NCBI GenBank assembly: GCA_945285915.1
Contig: CALYQL010000002.1
Location: 86,596 to 150,595, forward strand
Reading direction: 5' to 3'
Source of the DNA: an uncultured Bartonella sp.
GTDB taxonomy: Bacteria; Pseudomonadota; Alphaproteobacteria; Rhizobiales; Rhizobiaceae
DNA length: 64,000 nt
The stretch's first letter is position 1. Every line of letters begins with the position of its first letter. A program made the translations under genes and the position numbers. The notes under the pieces were generated by a model. The model saw only the letters and a list, made by a program, of their open reading frames with translations, was not told the origin of the DNA and did no database searches. Below are positions 33,520 through 43,912 of the stretch, one piece after another.

Positions 33520-35934
33520 TTAGAACTTGGTTGAAACACCGAAGTTGAAGTTCTGTGTCCGGTCGCCCTCTTCCTTGGCAATAGGCCAAGCATAGTCGAA
33601 GCGCAATGGACCAAATGGTGATGCCCACATCAAGCTCACACCAGCTGACGCACGCCATGCATGATTGTCACCGGTAACAGCATTTTCAAAACTGTATGAT
33701 GGGCTATAATTATTATCGTAAAGAGTTGCTGTATCAGCAAATACAGCACCACGCATACCCAAACTATCAGGCACCACTGGCATTGGGAACTGAACTTCTG
33801 CGGTAGCATTCATATACGTTGTACCACCAAGGAAGTATTTGTCGCCATCCAACGAACGCTGACGTGGACCAATACCGTTATATTTGAAACCACGGATCAT
33901 ATCAGAGCTGCTCTTGAACATATCAAAGATACGAACGCCATCATCTCCGATTTCGTGAATATAACCACCACCGACAGAAACAAGACCAACCAAATCATAA
34001 GTATCTGACAATGTCTTATACATCATAGCTTTACCAGTTGTCTTCAAGAAGTTGGCATCACCACCGACACCAGCATATTCCTGAACACCACGAATAAAGA
34101 AGCCATCATGCGGATTCTTCATGTCGTCAATGGAATTATATGTCAAACCGTAGCTAATGGATGAACGTACCCAAGGACTATTTTTTGAAGCCTGAATAAT
34201 TGCTCCAGAATAATCCAGCATTTCCTCATATTCTTTTGTGGTACCGTTCTCTTTAGCACGATCAGCATAACGATTTCCATGATCAAGATTATATTCTTCC
34301 TGAACATAATTATACGCTATGTTACCTGTTAACTGTTCTGTAATAGGTATACCGAAACGAACCGTTCCACCGCTCTGCTTAACATCATAGTCATCATTCA
34401 TACGATAAGTACGATGGAACAAATCAAAGCCTGCGGATAAGCGATACCCTAAGAAATATGGTTCTGTGAAAGACAAGTTATAGTTACGAGCATCATCTTC
34501 ACCAGCACCAGCACCAATACGAACATATTGACCACGACCAAGGAAGTTACGTTCTGTAACGGATGCTTCAACTGATGCACCTGGAGAATCACCACCTGTT
34601 GTATAACCGCCACCGATTGAGAATTCACCAGTCGATTTCTCTGTCACATCGACAACCAAAATGACCTGATCTGGTTCTGTACCCGGAGCTGTTGACACAT
34701 TCACAGTCTGGAAAAAGCCAAGACCTTCCAAGCGACGCTTAGCGCGTTGAACCATTGTCTGGTTGTATGCATCACCCTCGTTCAAATCCAGTTCACGACG
34801 GATAACATAATCGCGTGTCTTATCATTGCCGCGGATCTCAATACGCTGAACATAAGCGCGCGGACCTTGGTCAATGTTATAAACAATTGAAATTGTGTGA
34901 TTATTGAAGTCACGGTCACCACGTGGCTCAACCTTAGCGAAGGCATAGCCTGAATCTGCGACGCGATCATTAATCGCCAATACAGAATCTTCAATACGCT
35001 TAGCGCTATAAACATCACCTGAGTGTGTTTTTAGAGCTTTTTGCATTGTTTGCGTGTCGATACCTTCAACGGTGCTATCTACCTGAACATCACCAAGTTT
35101 GTACTTTGCACCTTCATCGATAACAAATTTGATTTTATAAGAATTGCTTGCTTCATCAAATTGAGCATCGGCAGATACAATCTGGAAGTCTGCGTAACCA
35201 TGATTGAAGTAAAAACGACGTAGAGCCTCTTCATCAGCTGCCAAACGGTCTTCACTATAGACGTCACCACGTGTCAACCAAGACAAGAAATTGGAACGCT
35301 TGGTTGCGATAACGTCGCGCAGGCGGCGATTACCGAAAGCCTTGTTGCCCTCAAAGCTAATGTCATCAATCTTTGTCTTTTTACCTTCAGTGATTTTAAA
35401 GACAACGTTAACACGACCTTGCCCCAAATCCACTGTTTGTGCGGTAACAGCGGTATCATTACGTCCAACATAACGATAAGCGTCACGGATCGTCTGCTCA
35501 TCTGCAGATAATTTTGCAGGATCAAAAGCCTCACGTGACTTCAACGAAATAACGCGTTGCAAGTCTGGGTCTTTAATCTTTTTATTGCCTTGGAACAGAA
35601 CCTGATTAACAACTTCATATTCTTTAACGGAAACAACAAGCGTATTGCCAACCTGATGCATCTTCACATCAGAAAATAGCCCCATCGCAAAAAGGCGTTT
35701 CAAACCTTCATCAATATCATTGCTGGAAAAATTCTTTCCAACCTTGATTCCGGTATTGTCGCGAATCGTCTGCGAATCGACGCGCTGATTACCACGAACT
35801 TCGATTGACCGAACAACAGCAGCTTCAGCAGCTCCCGTCCCCATAATCGACACCGCCACGGTTGCCGGCACGGCCATAGCTACTGTAAGTGCGAGAGCAG
35901 ATGCTGCGCTAAGAAATTTCGAATTCGCCGTCAT
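33520..35934 (-). CDS. bamA: Outer membrane protein assembly factor BamA
   Basis: The 804-residue Omp85 protein folds beta-barrel proteins into the outer membrane. A signal peptide (MTANSKFLSAASALALTVAMAVPATVA) is followed by five POTRA domains (about 40-430), starting VVRSIEVRGNQRVDSQTIRDN. The C-terminal barrel (about 440-804) contains MIRGFKYNGIGPR with the conserved RGF motif of loop 6, and it ends in a terminal aromatic FGVSTKF. It follows rseP and precedes lpxD, linking protein and LPS assembly. A small GGGCG/CGCCC hairpin lies 29 bp upstream of the ATG. Confidence 0.96.
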   Translation of the reverse strand: MTANSKFLSAASALALTVAMAVPATVAVSIMGTGAAEAAVVRSIEVRGNQRVDSQTIRDNTGIKVGKNFSSNDIDEGLKRLFAMGLFSDVKMHQVGNTLVVSVKEYEVVNQVLFQGNKKIKDPDLQRVISLKSREAFDPAKLSADEQTIRDAYRYVGRNDTAVTAQTVDLGQGRVNVVFKITEGKKTKIDDISFEGNKAFGNRRLRDVIATKRSNFLSWLTRGDVYSEDRLAADEEALRRFYFNHGYADFQIVSADAQFDEASNSYKIKFVIDEGAKYKLGDVQVDSTVEGIDTQTMQKALKTHSGDVYSAKRIEDSVLAINDRVADSGYAFAKVEPRGDRDFNNHTISIVYNIDQGPRAYVQRIEIRGNDKTRDYVIRRELDLNEGDAYNQTMVQRAKRRLEGLGFFQTVNVSTAPGTEPDQVILVVDVTEKSTGEFSIGGGYTTGGDSPGASVEASVTERNFLGRGQYVRIGAGAGEDDARNYNLSFTEPYFLGYRLSAGFDLFHRTYRMNDDYDVKQSGGTVRFGIPITEQLTGNIAYNYVQEEYNLDHGNRYADRAKENGTTKEYEEMLDYSGAIIQASKNSPWVRSSISYGLTYNSIDDMKNPHDGFFIRGVQEYAGVGGDANFLKTTGKAMMYKTLSDTYDLVGLVSVGGGYIHEIGDDGVRIFDMFKSSSDMIRGFKYNGIGPRQRSLDGDKYFLGGTTYMNATAEVQFPMPVVPDSLGMRGAVFADTATLYDNNYSPSYSFENAVTGDNHAWRASAGVSLMWASPFGPLRFDYAWPIAKEEGDRTQNFNFGVSTKF

Positions 35935-36157
35935 TGGCTTCTTTACCCTTGTTTATGTTTCCGGGCGCTAACGCCCAAAACTGCTTATACACCCCTAATA
36001 ACGAGTTTTTTTATACAAGCAAGACCTTCCGTTAAAATCTGCCTACTTCTTTACTCACCGTGGCATGTATGTCACGCCATTTCTTAAATATGGTAAACAG
36101 TTTCCACCTTTATTTATATAATTTGTATCGTTTCACTAGAAAATTACCATAGCATAC

Positions 36158-37318
36158 TTAAATAAACCAACACAAATAGTCATTTGATACAGCAAATATC
36201 ATAAATGCCATAACAATAAAAAGACCAATGCTGAAGATTATTTCTTGTATACGTTTAGGAACAGGACGCCCGACTACCGCCTCTATCACATAGAAAACCA
36301 AATGCCCTCCATCCAACGGTGGAAGAGGAAATAGATTTATTAATCCAATACCGATGGAAAGGAATGCTGTAAAATTCAACAGTGACATAAATCCAGATTC
36401 ACTAACCTGCCAAGCAATTGTTGCTGTTTTTGATGGCCCACTTAACTGGCAACGGTCTTCCCGCCCCGCAATTAACCTACCGATAAAGCGAACAGTTTGC
36501 ACCACTATAAAGGTTGATCGGTCAAACGCTTCACGAATAGCCCCTAAAAAACCATAAGTGATGTGCTTCTGATATTTGGTATCAAGACGTTGTGGATTGT
36601 TCGGATCTGCTGGGGCTCCTGCACCAATCATTCCAATGCGTACCTTATTACCGAAACCATCATCCCGCTCTGTAGGCTTTGGGGTAATTGTTAATGGAAA
36701 CGACTTTCCCTCACGCTCAATTTCAAAGTTGATAGGATCACCACCATGTAAAGATACATAAGCAATCAGATCATCGAAACTATCAACGGACTTACCGTCC
36801 ATTTTCAAAAATCTGTCGCCTTGTTTCAAACCCGCATTAATTGCTGGCGCATCTTCCACCAAAGATCCGACGACCGGTTCTACGGCAACACGCCCATAAG
36901 AAAAGAAGAAAAACGACAAAACGACAACGGTAAAAAGTGCATTTGTAAAAGGACCTGCAAATACAGTTGCAGCCCTTGCCCAGGCGCTGGCGGCGGCAAA
37001 TGACCCCGGCATAGCTTTAGCAGACGGGTTGGTGGTCATGCTGGCAGCATCTCCATCTCCAACAAATTTCACGTAACCGCCTAGCGGTATAAGTGCCAAT
37101 CGCCAATGGGTACCGCGTTTATCAGTATAACCACACAATTCAGGTCCAAACCCTAAGGAAAAAGCCGAGGCGCCGATACCACACCACCGACCAACAAGGT
37201 AATGCCCCATCTCATGGACAAATATAATGACCATTATGGCGCCTATAACGCCAAGAACGCGCAGAAGGGGTACACCGAATTGAGTAATAAGACCTAATAT
37301 ATCCAAAAATTGCCCCAC
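36158..37318 (-). CDS. rseP: Site-2 intramembrane metalloprotease RseP
   Basis: The 386-residue M50 protease starts at a GTG (37318) just past the cdsA stop. Zn-binding HEMGHY lies in the first membrane helix (IFVHEMGHYLVGRWCGIG, about residue 35), and the second ligand motif PLPPLDGGHL lies near 340. A PDZ domain (about 125-210, ending in the GGDPINFEIER region) filters substrates. RseP cleaves anti-sigma factors in envelope stress and clears signal peptides. The position cdsA-rseP-bamA is conserved in proteobacteria. Confidence 0.94.
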   Translation of the reverse strand: MGQFLDILGLITQFGVPLLRVLGVIGAIMVIIFVHEMGHYLVGRWCGIGASAFSLGFGPELCGYTDKRGTHWRLALIPLGGYVKFVGDGDAASMTTNPSAKAMPGSFAAASAWARAATVFAGPFTNALFTVVVLSFFFFSYGRVAVEPVVGSLVEDAPAINAGLKQGDRFLKMDGKSVDSFDDLIAYVSLHGGDPINFEIEREGKSFPLTITPKPTERDDGFGNKVRIGMIGAGAPADPNNPQRLDTKYQKHITYGFLGAIREAFDRSTFIVVQTVRFIGRLIAGREDRCQLSGPSKTATIAWQVSESGFMSLLNFTAFLSIGIGLINLFPLPPLDGGHLVFYVIEAVVGRPVPKRIQEIIFSIGLFIVMAFMIFAVSNDYLCWFI

Positions 37319-37320
37319 AA

Positions 37321-38142
37321 TCAGATCAAGTTAAACATATTGGAGGGAACATTCATATCAGATGTAACAGCCCCAACAAAATAGAGCAAAACGGCAGCAT
37401 AAACCAGACCATCTACCCTATCCATAAAACCACCATGTCCCGGAAGAAGTGTTCCTGAATCTTTAACACCGAAATGTCGCTTAACCCATGACTCTGAAAT
37501 ATCACCAATTTGAGAAATGATAGACAGAGCAAGCGCCAATAGCGGTATAAAATAGTTTGCTGGACTGGTATCCAATGCCAAATATGCAACCAATGTACCG
37601 CCTGCAACACCAGCTAATGCACCGCCGATAGCGCCGCTCCATGTTTTATTTGGCGAAAACCGTGGAGCTAGTTTCGGTCCGCCGACAGCACGTCCATTAA
37701 AATAGGCCGCAATATCGGTCCCCCAAACCACAGCATAAAGAAAGATGATCGCGCCAAAGCCAAAAGGTTCTTCCCCCCTTATATAGGCCAAAGACATAAC
37801 TGGCAGTGTTGCATAAATATATCCACCAGCGACCCAGCCGGCATTACGCCCAGAACATAATGCCATAATGAGCGCTGAAATAATGATGTAAACAAAAACA
37901 AGCAAAGCTGAATAATCAAAAACCAATAGATAGCCGAAGACCGCATAAGTAATGCATGCCGCAATTCTGGTTATGGTTTGCCATTTTATTTTGGTAATCG
38001 TCATCCATTCATGCAACACGAAGCCACCAATACACCAGGAAAATAAAGCAAATGCAAAACCTCCGAGCCAAGTGAGCCATAGAGCGAAAGCTCCAAAAAC
38101 CAAAGATGTCAAAATTCTCATAGCAAGGTTAGACATCTGCAC
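37321..38142 (-). CDS. cdsA: Phosphatidate cytidylyltransferase
   Basis: The 273-residue polytopic protein makes CDP-diacylglycerol, the precursor of all phospholipids. The family signature SWVKRHFGVKDSGTLLPGHGGFMDRVDGL near the C-terminus is unmistakable, and about eight hydrophobic helices precede it. It lies two bases from rseP and 73 bp after uppS. Confidence 0.95.
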   Translation of the reverse strand: MQMSNLAMRILTSLVFGAFALWLTWLGGFAFALFSWCIGGFVLHEWMTITKIKWQTITRIAACITYAVFGYLLVFDYSALLVFVYIIISALIMALCSGRNAGWVAGGYIYATLPVMSLAYIRGEEPFGFGAIIFLYAVVWGTDIAAYFNGRAVGGPKLAPRFSPNKTWSGAIGGALAGVAGGTLVAYLALDTSPANYFIPLLALALSIISQIGDISESWVKRHFGVKDSGTLLPGHGGFMDRVDGLVYAAVLLYFVGAVTSDMNVPSNMFNLI

Positions 38143-38215
38143 TCCGATCGAAGCAAGCTCCCCAATAATGCATGGGCTTGATCATAATAATAGTTTCAAC
38201 CTGGAAGCCAAACAT

Positions 38216-38938
38216 TTAGTTGGCTCCCCTCTTCTTTTCATTAATTGCGCCAAAACGGCGATCTCTCGACCCAAATTCCATGACAGCCGCATCCAATGCG
38301 CTTTCGTTGAAATCAGGCCAATAACAAGGTGCGAAATACAATTCACTATAAGCGGATTGCCAAAGAAGAAAATTTGACAATCGTTGCTCTCCGCTTGTTC
38401 TAATGATCAAATCGGGATCAGGCATATTAAATGTATCCAAATAATCCGCGATATTGCTTTCATTAATTTGATCTGCAGTAATTTTACCTTGAGAAATATT
38501 TTGCACTATTTTCTGCACGGCACGTGTTATTTCGCTGCGTCCACCGTAGTTAAATGCCACCACCAGATTGAGACCGGTATTGTGGCTGGTCATTTGTTCT
38601 GCCTCGTCCAGCAGGGCAACAATATCCTTGGGCACGCCATTACGATCACCAATAATGTGAATGCGGACATTTTGCGCATTCAATTCGGCCAAATCTCTTT
38701 TGATAAAAAGTTTTAAAAGCCCCATCAAATGACTGACTTCCTCAGCCGGGCGCGACCAATTTTCAGATGAAAAGGCGAAAACAGTTAGCCACTCGAGCCC
38801 CATACGACTCGAGTGTCTTACAATACGGTGCAACGTTTCCATACCGGCTTTATGTCCAGCAATACGGGGGAGACCACGGGTACGAGCCCACCGACCATTT
38901 CCATCCATTATAATTGCGATATGACGCGGGTATGGCAT
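38216..38938 (-). CDS. uppS: Undecaprenyl diphosphate synthase
   Basis: UppS is the cis-prenyltransferase that builds the C55 carrier lipid for peptidoglycan and LPS. The 240-residue protein shows AIIMDGNGRWARTRGLPRIAGH with the catalytic Asp, NYGGRSEI in the middle, and DLIIRTSGEQRLSNFLLWQ for pyrophosphate binding near 190. It lies 28 bp after frr. Confidence 0.96.
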   Translation of the reverse strand: MPYPRHIAIIMDGNGRWARTRGLPRIAGHKAGMETLHRIVRHSSRMGLEWLTVFAFSSENWSRPAEEVSHLMGLLKLFIKRDLAELNAQNVRIHIIGDRNGVPKDIVALLDEAEQMTSHNTGLNLVVAFNYGGRSEITRAVQKIVQNISQGKITADQINESNIADYLDTFNMPDPDLIIRTSGEQRLSNFLLWQSAYSELYFAPCYWPDFNESALDAAVMEFGSRDRRFGAINEKKRGAN

Positions 38939-38966
38939 AAAACGTTCCTAACGGGCTTGAATTGCC

Positions 38967-39527
38967 CTAGACTTGCATAATTTCTGCTTGTTTTGCAGCA
39001 AGAACCTTATCGGTTTCTGCTATCATGTCATCAGTCAATTTTTGAATTTTTTCGGAAAGTCCACGACTTTCATCCTGACTGATTTCGCTATCTTTTTCAG
39101 CCTTTTTCAAAGTTTCCATACCATCGCGACGAACGTGACGAATTGCAACACGTGCCTGCTCGGCATATTGCTGTGCGATCTTTGCCAATTCTTTACGACG
39201 TTCCTCGTTCAATTCCGGTAGAGGAATACGCAATGTTGTACCATCTGTTATTGGATTTAAACCCAAAGCAGATTCTCTAATGGCGCGATCAACGGCACCA
39301 ACCATTGTTTTATCCCAAACGGAAACTGATAGCATGCGAGGCTCAGGCACAGAAATATTAGCCACCTGATTAAGTGGAACTGTTGAACCATAGGCTTCAA
39401 TTGTAATTGGCTCTAATAGGCTTGTTGACGCACGCCCTGTGCGTAGACCTGCCAACTCATGTTTAAATGCGTTAATGGCGCCTTCCATACGGCGCTTGAG
39501 ATCGTCGGTATTTGCAGCGTCACTCAT
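38967..39527 (-). CDS. frr: Ribosome recycling factor
   Basis: The 186-residue two-domain protein splits post-termination ribosomes with EF-G. Recognisable blocks are [14 protein letters not shown] near residue 28, [26 protein letters not shown]-type [14 protein letters not shown], and [12 protein letters not shown] near 135. Length is typical. It follows pyrH by 35 bp. Confidence 0.96.
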   Translation of the reverse strand: MSDAANTDDLKRRMEGAINAFKHELAGLRTGRASTSLLEPITIEAYGSTVPLNQVANISVPEPRMLSVSVWDKTMVGAVDRAIRESALGLNPITDGTTLRIPLPELNEERRKELAKIAQQYAEQARVAIRHVRRDGMETLKKAEKDSEISQDESRGLSEKIQKLTDDMIAETDKVLAAKQAEIMQV

Positions 39528-39562
39528 ATTCGTACTCCTTCAGATTACTTGCGGGATGTGTA

Positions 39563-40282
39563 TTACTCGGATACCACTGTAAATCGCCCGGTACCATTCA
39601 ATATATTCACCAATCCGCCTTTTTCATGAATTGAATAAACAATTATTGGCACATGATTTTCACGCGCCAAGGCAACAGCGGTTGTATCCATAACCGAAAG
39701 ACCACGATTGAGAACCTCTTGATGGGTTAATCTGTCAAAACGTGTTGCTGTTGGATCTTTCTTAGGATCAGCAGAATATATGCCATCGACCTGAGTGCCT
39801 TTGATAAGAACATCTGCACCAATTTCAGCGGCACGAATTGCTGCAGCCGAATCTGTTGTGAAGAAAGGATTGCCGGTTCCGCCGGCAAAGATAACAACTT
39901 TTCCCTGATTCATGTAACTGATAGCCTTGCGTTGCGAAAAGCTTTCGCAAATTTGCGGCATAGCAATAGCTGACAACATGACCGCGTCAACGCCAAGTTT
40001 GCTTAAAGAGGTTCGCAATGCGAGCGAATTGATGGCGGTTGCCAACATACCCATATGATCGCCAGTGACGCGATCGCCACCTCTTGAAGCAACAGCAACG
40101 CCGCGGAAAATATTGCCACCACCAATTACGATGCCAACTTCAACACCCATTGCTCTGGCATCTGCTATATCCATTGCTATACGATCAACGACAGACACGT
40201 CGATACCAAAACTTTGTCCTCCCATCAGCGCTTCACCAGAAGCTTTTAACAAAATACGTTTGTACTGTGGGGTATCAGTCAT
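39563..40282 (-). CDS. pyrH: Uridylate kinase
   Basis: PyrH phosphorylates UMP to UDP. The 239-residue amino-acid-kinase fold protein opens YKRILLKASGEALMGGQSFG, carries VIGGGNIFRG for phosphate binding near 52, and FAGGTGNPFFTTDSAAAIRAAE near 130. Order tsf-pyrH-frr is conserved. Confidence 0.96.
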   Translation of the reverse strand: MTDTPQYKRILLKASGEALMGGQSFGIDVSVVDRIAMDIADARAMGVEVGIVIGGGNIFRGVAVASRGGDRVTGDHMGMLATAINSLALRTSLSKLGVDAVMLSAIAMPQICESFSQRKAISYMNQGKVVIFAGGTGNPFFTTDSAAAIRAAEIGADVLIKGTQVDGIYSADPKKDPTATRFDRLTHQEVLNRGLSVMDTTAVALARENHVPIIVYSIHEKGGLVNILNGTGRFTVVSE

Positions 40283-40327
40283 CGGTAGTCTCCAATATTG
40301 AAATTCTTTTTTTGACCTCGATACACG

Positions 40328-40358
40328 AAGGGCACTGCGTTGTCACGCAATGCCCCTT
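40328..40358 (-). promoter_or_regulatory. Strong hairpin between tsf and pyrH
   Basis: Arms AAGGGGCATTGCG/CGCAGTGCCCTT pair with one bulge and a 6-nt loop on the minus strand, 68 bp after the tsf stop. No U-run follows (CGTGTATCG), so it looks more like an mRNA stabiliser, processing signal or partial attenuator than a complete terminator. Confidence 0.5.
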
Positions 40359-40425
40359 ATAAGACTTATTTTTTCTAATACAATTCAGTGCAAAAAACTG
40401 ATTTGATTAAAAAAGGATAAAAAGT

Positions 40426-41349
40426 TTAGCCTTTTACTGCTGCTGCTACTTCTGCAGCAAAATCTGTCTCTTCTTTTTCGATTCCTTCACCCAAACCGAA
40501 ACGGATAAAGCCTGTGATTTTAGCAGGTGCACCGATAGTCTTTTCAGCTTCTTTCAAAGCTTCACTAACTGTCTGGTCAGGATTCATAACGAAAGCTTGA
40601 GAAAGCAAAACAACTTCCTCGTAAAACTTGCGCATACGGCCTTCAACCATCTTTTCTACGATGTTTGCTGGCTTGCCTGATTGCTGAGCTTGTTCTGCGT
40701 AAATTGCTTTTTCACGTTCAACTGCAGCAGGATCAACTTCCTCAGGTGTTAAAGCCAAAGGATTGGCAGCAGCAACATGCATAGCAACCTGACGACCGAA
40801 TGCAGCAGCAGCTTCTTTATCACCTGTGGTTTCGACAGCAACGAGAACGCCGATTTTACCCAAACCGTCGCCAATACCATTATGGATATATGTTGCAACA
40901 ACACCGTTATCGACTGACAACTGAGCTGAACGGCGGAATGTCATATTTTCACCGATCTTGCCGATTGCGTCCTTAATTGTTTCTTTTACAGATTTACCTG
41001 AATTCGGGTAAGCGGATTCTGAAATCTTTTCCAATGTACCGTCAGTTGACAATGCAGCTTGAGCAACATTGCGGACAATATCCTGAAACGCATCGTTACG
41101 AGCAACAAAGTCTGTTTCTGAGTTAACTTCAACCAAAACAGCCTTGTTACCATTAGAAGCGACACCGATAAGACCTTCAGCAGCTGTGCGACCAGCCTTC
41201 TTATCAGCCTTTGCGATACCTTTTTTACGAAGCCAGTCAACAGCTGCTTCCATATCGCCATTAGTTTCAGCCAAAGCTGCCTTGCAATCCATCATGCCGG
41301 CGCCTGACAATTCACGAAGTTCTTTTACCTGTGCTGCGGTAATGCTCAT
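40426..41349 (-). CDS. tsf: Elongation factor Ts
   Basis: EF-Ts exchanges GDP for GTP on EF-Tu. The 307-residue protein has an N-terminal UBA-like domain ([18 protein letters not shown]), the signature [21 protein letters not shown] near 75, and the core repeats with dimerisation region. It follows rpsB, as in most bacteria. Confidence 0.96.
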   Translation of the reverse strand: MSITAAQVKELRELSGAGMMDCKAALAETNGDMEAAVDWLRKKGIAKADKKAGRTAAEGLIGVASNGNKAVLVEVNSETDFVARNDAFQDIVRNVAQAALSTDGTLEKISESAYPNSGKSVKETIKDAIGKIGENMTFRRSAQLSVDNGVVATYIHNGIGDGLGKIGVLVAVETTGDKEAAAAFGRQVAMHVAAANPLALTPEEVDPAAVEREKAIYAEQAQQSGKPANIVEKMVEGRMRKFYEEVVLLSQAFVMNPDQTVSEALKEAEKTIGAPAKITGFIRFGLGEGIEKEETDFAAEVAAAVKG

Positions 41350-41430
41350 ATTTGCCTCTTTATTCTATAAAGGAGAAAGCGTGCAAAGGATTATTCCTCG
41401 GCACGCCTACAACCTAGATTCTAGCAATTT

Positions 41431-41457
41431 TAGCACCCTGCTTTAACCAAGGTGCTA
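41431..41457 (-). promoter_or_regulatory. Hairpin between rpsB and tsf
   Basis: A 7-bp stem TAGCACC/GGTGCTA encloses a 13-nt loop, followed on the minus strand by AAAATTGC. It lies 9 bp after the rpsB stop. It could be a partial attenuator that balances rpsB and tsf output; no U-run is present. Confidence 0.45.
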
Positions 41458-41466
41458 TATCCTGAA

Positions 41467-42240
41467 TTATTCTGCAGCAGGCGTTGCTGCTTCTAATGCG
41501 GGTTCTGCCGGTGCTTCAACTTGTGCACCCAGATCAACACCCATAGCTCCTTGTTGACGTGCAATACCATCAAGTGCTGCTTTAGCAACAAGATCGCAAT
41601 AGAGCGCAATTGCGCGTGATGCATCGTCGTTACCAGAAATTGGATAATCGATATTATCTGGATCACAATTTGTATCGATAACAGCAACAACAGGTATACC
41701 AAGACGCTTAGCTTCTTGGATAGCAATCGATTCTTTATTTGTGTCGATGATGAACATAAGATCAGGAACTGATCCCATATCCTTGATACCGCCAAGAGCG
41801 CGGTTCAATTTTTCACGGTCATGCTCAAGGTTGAGACGTTCTTTCTTGGTGAAGCCTTGTGCTTCATTGGCAAGAATTTCATCAACTTTACGCAAACGCT
41901 GGATAGAGTTGGAAATTGTTTTCCAGTTTGTCAACATACCACCAAGCCAACGGGCGTTAACATAATACTGGGCTGAGCGATTTGCTGCATCTGCAATAAT
42001 ATCTGATGCTTGGCGCTTTGTACCAACAAAAAGAACACGACCACCGCGTGCAACAGTATCTGAAACCACTTTCAAAGCGTTGTGAAGTAGTGGAACAGTC
42101 TGTGCCAAATCAATGATATGAATATTATTGCGTTGTCCGTAAATATACGGAGCCATCTTTGGATTCCAACGATGTGTTTGGTGACCAAAGTGAACACCAG
42201 CTTCCAAAAGCTGGCGCATTGTAAAATCTGGCAATGCCAT
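41467..42240 (-). CDS. rpsB: 30S ribosomal protein S2
   Basis: The 257-residue protein starts [29 protein letters not shown], the S2 signature, and contains [10 protein letters not shown] and [11 protein letters not shown]. It has a C-terminal Ala/Pro/Glu-rich tail ([18 protein letters not shown]) common in alphaproteobacteria. It leads the rpsB-tsf-pyrH-frr-uppS-cdsA-rseP-bamA-lpx run. Confidence 0.97.
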   Translation of the reverse strand: MALPDFTMRQLLEAGVHFGHQTHRWNPKMAPYIYGQRNNIHIIDLAQTVPLLHNALKVVSDTVARGGRVLFVGTKRQASDIIADAANRSAQYYVNARWLGGMLTNWKTISNSIQRLRKVDEILANEAQGFTKKERLNLEHDREKLNRALGGIKDMGSVPDLMFIIDTNKESIAIQEAKRLGIPVVAVIDTNCDPDNIDYPISGNDDASRAIALYCDLVAKAALDGIARQQGAMGVDLGAQVEAPAEPALEAATPAAE

Positions 42241-42446
42241 TTCTTTATCCTTTCCGGTTGAACCTCCACGGAAAGAGGCAGATAACTGCCACCGGCGGAC
42301 AAAAATGGATTTCTCCCATTTTTACCCTGTTTCCGTGTGTGGAATGCGTGCTAATTAAGCAAAAAGACAATGACTTTCAAGTCTTTTCTACTGTTTGTTT
42401 GCGCTTGTTTGCTATTATTGACCATTAATCTCTAAAATTGATGGCT

Positions 42447-43289
42447 TCAGCGTGCTTTATTGTGGTCTATTTTACAATCTGTAGATTTGGATGACGTAGG
42501 CGTGATTTGCAGACTCTTCATCTTGCCGCGGATTGAAAAATTGCCGTAATCCATTACGAGATCGCGCGTTATGCCATTTTCATAAAGATCAAAGCTTGTC
42601 CGATAGCTCGGCAAACCTTCCTGATTTTCCTTGTCATTGAAATAGGAAATAATTACCGGCCAATAACTTTCTGTTCCAAGTTTGCCCATAACTTTTGTTT
42701 CCGAATCTTCAATTGGTGTTTTCTTGTCACCAATGACCACACTAACATCGGTCGTACTATCAGCATCATCAGACCCATCATATAATACCGTGCGGTAAAA
42801 ATGTTTGCCGGCGCGTGCCTTTTTGATGATGTCTTCTGTTTGTACTGTCGGAAACTCGGCTACTTTTAGTCTATGCTCAACGTCATCCGGCTTTTTTAAT
42901 GTGACAATCAATTGATCTTTGACGATCTTGGCTGCCCCATCTGTTTCCGTTGGCGCATCATTATCTATCTTTGTTTTAGTGGAAAAATGAAACTCTTTAC
43001 CATCGCCTGCCTCAAAGCTTGTGGTTTGCTGATCGGTCAGGCGGTTCGTTCCATCTTCCATACCAATACGTGTGACAAAGCGAAAATGGGTGGTATAACC
43101 TTCACAAGCAGAACCAGAAAACTCATATGCCATACGGCCGCTAACACCAGTTATTCCAGACTTGTCGGCTGCGTTTTCCAACTGCAAATCATAGATTGCC
43201 AAATGTGATGCCATAACAAGCGGCTCTTCAGCAAATGCCAAACAGCTTGTTGCGGCATAAAAAAACATCGTAAAAAAAGTTCTGGACAT
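42447..43289 (-). CDS. eipB: Cell envelope integrity protein EipB (DUF1849)
   Basis: The 280-residue periplasmic protein has a signal peptide (MSRTFFTMFFYAATSCLAFA) and then the DUF1849 fold beginning LASHLA-type MASHLAIYDLQLENA. The Brucella homologue is a beta-spiral protein with a disulfide between two conserved Cys. Both are visible here, one in GSACEGYTTHF (about residue 59) and one in STDCKIDH near the C-terminus. In Brucella EipB is needed for envelope integrity and interacts genetically with TPR protein TtpA. RBS AGGA lies 10 bp before the ATG. It is divergent from ridA. Confidence 0.88.
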   Translation of the reverse strand: MSRTFFTMFFYAATSCLAFAEEPLVMASHLAIYDLQLENAADKSGITGVSGRMAYEFSGSACEGYTTHFRFVTRIGMEDGTNRLTDQQTTSFEAGDGKEFHFSTKTKIDNDAPTETDGAAKIVKDQLIVTLKKPDDVEHRLKVAEFPTVQTEDIIKKARAGKHFYRTVLYDGSDDADSTTDVSVVIGDKKTPIEDSETKVMGKLGTESYWPVIISYFNDKENQEGLPSYRTSFDLYENGITRDLVMDYGNFSIRGKMKSLQITPTSSKSTDCKIDHNKAR

Positions 43290-43447
43290 TCGGCTTGTTC
43301 CTAATTTTGCGCTATTTCACAATATTATATAAAAGACATTTAAAGCGAGTAAATTTGTTTTTTTATCATCGTATTTTAATTCGCATTTTATTGTTTGTTG
43401 AAATGCGTTATGGAGCAAACACAATCTAATGTTGAAAGAGGTAGACA

Positions 43448-43909
43448 ATGTCAGAAACCATAGATAGCCGTTTACAAAAACTTGGTATTGAAATTCCGGA
43501 AGCTGTACAACCTGTCGCCAATTACGTAACAGCTGTACGCTCTGGCAATCAGCTTTTTATTTCAGGTCAATTGCCACTTTCTGGTGGAAAGCCTGTTGCT
43601 GTCGGTAAAGTTGGTAGAACTGTAAGCCCTGCCCAAGCGAAGAAATCGGCTGAAGCCTGTGCAATCAATATTCTTGCGCAAGCCAAAGCAGCATTAGGCT
43701 CGCTTGATAAAATCAAACGCGTTGTCAAAGTTACGGCTTTTGTAGCCGCTGACCCGAATTTTACCGATATTCCACAAATAGCCAATGGCGCTTCTGACCT
43801 TTTTGTCAATGTATTGGGTGAAATTGGCAAACATGCCCGATCAGCGGTTGGTGTAGCAGCACTACCTATGGATGTTCCCGTAGAAGTTGAAGCAATTCTG
43901 GAAGTTTAA
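43448..43909 (+). CDS. RidA/YjgF-family enamine deaminase-like protein
   Basis: A 153-residue member of the YjgF/YER057c/UK114 family. It has SGNQLFISGQLPLSGGKP near residue 37 and a long central helix with AKAALGSLDKIKRVVKVT, as in the RidA subgroup of about 150 residues. The C-terminus reads ARSAVGVAALPMDVPVEVEAI, with the usual substrate-gating Arg in ARSAVGV. Typical members hydrolyse reactive imines formed by PLP enzymes such as serine dehydratase, whose gene sdaA lies 6 kb away. The specific substrate is unknown. It precedes the GDPD-like gene by 3 bp. Confidence 0.88.
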   Translation: MSETIDSRLQKLGIEIPEAVQPVANYVTAVRSGNQLFISGQLPLSGGKPVAVGKVGRTVSPAQAKKSAEACAINILAQAKAALGSLDKIKRVVKVTAFVAADPNFTDIPQIANGASDLFVNVLGEIGKHARSAVGVAALPMDVPVEVEAILEV

Positions 43910-43912
43910 CGG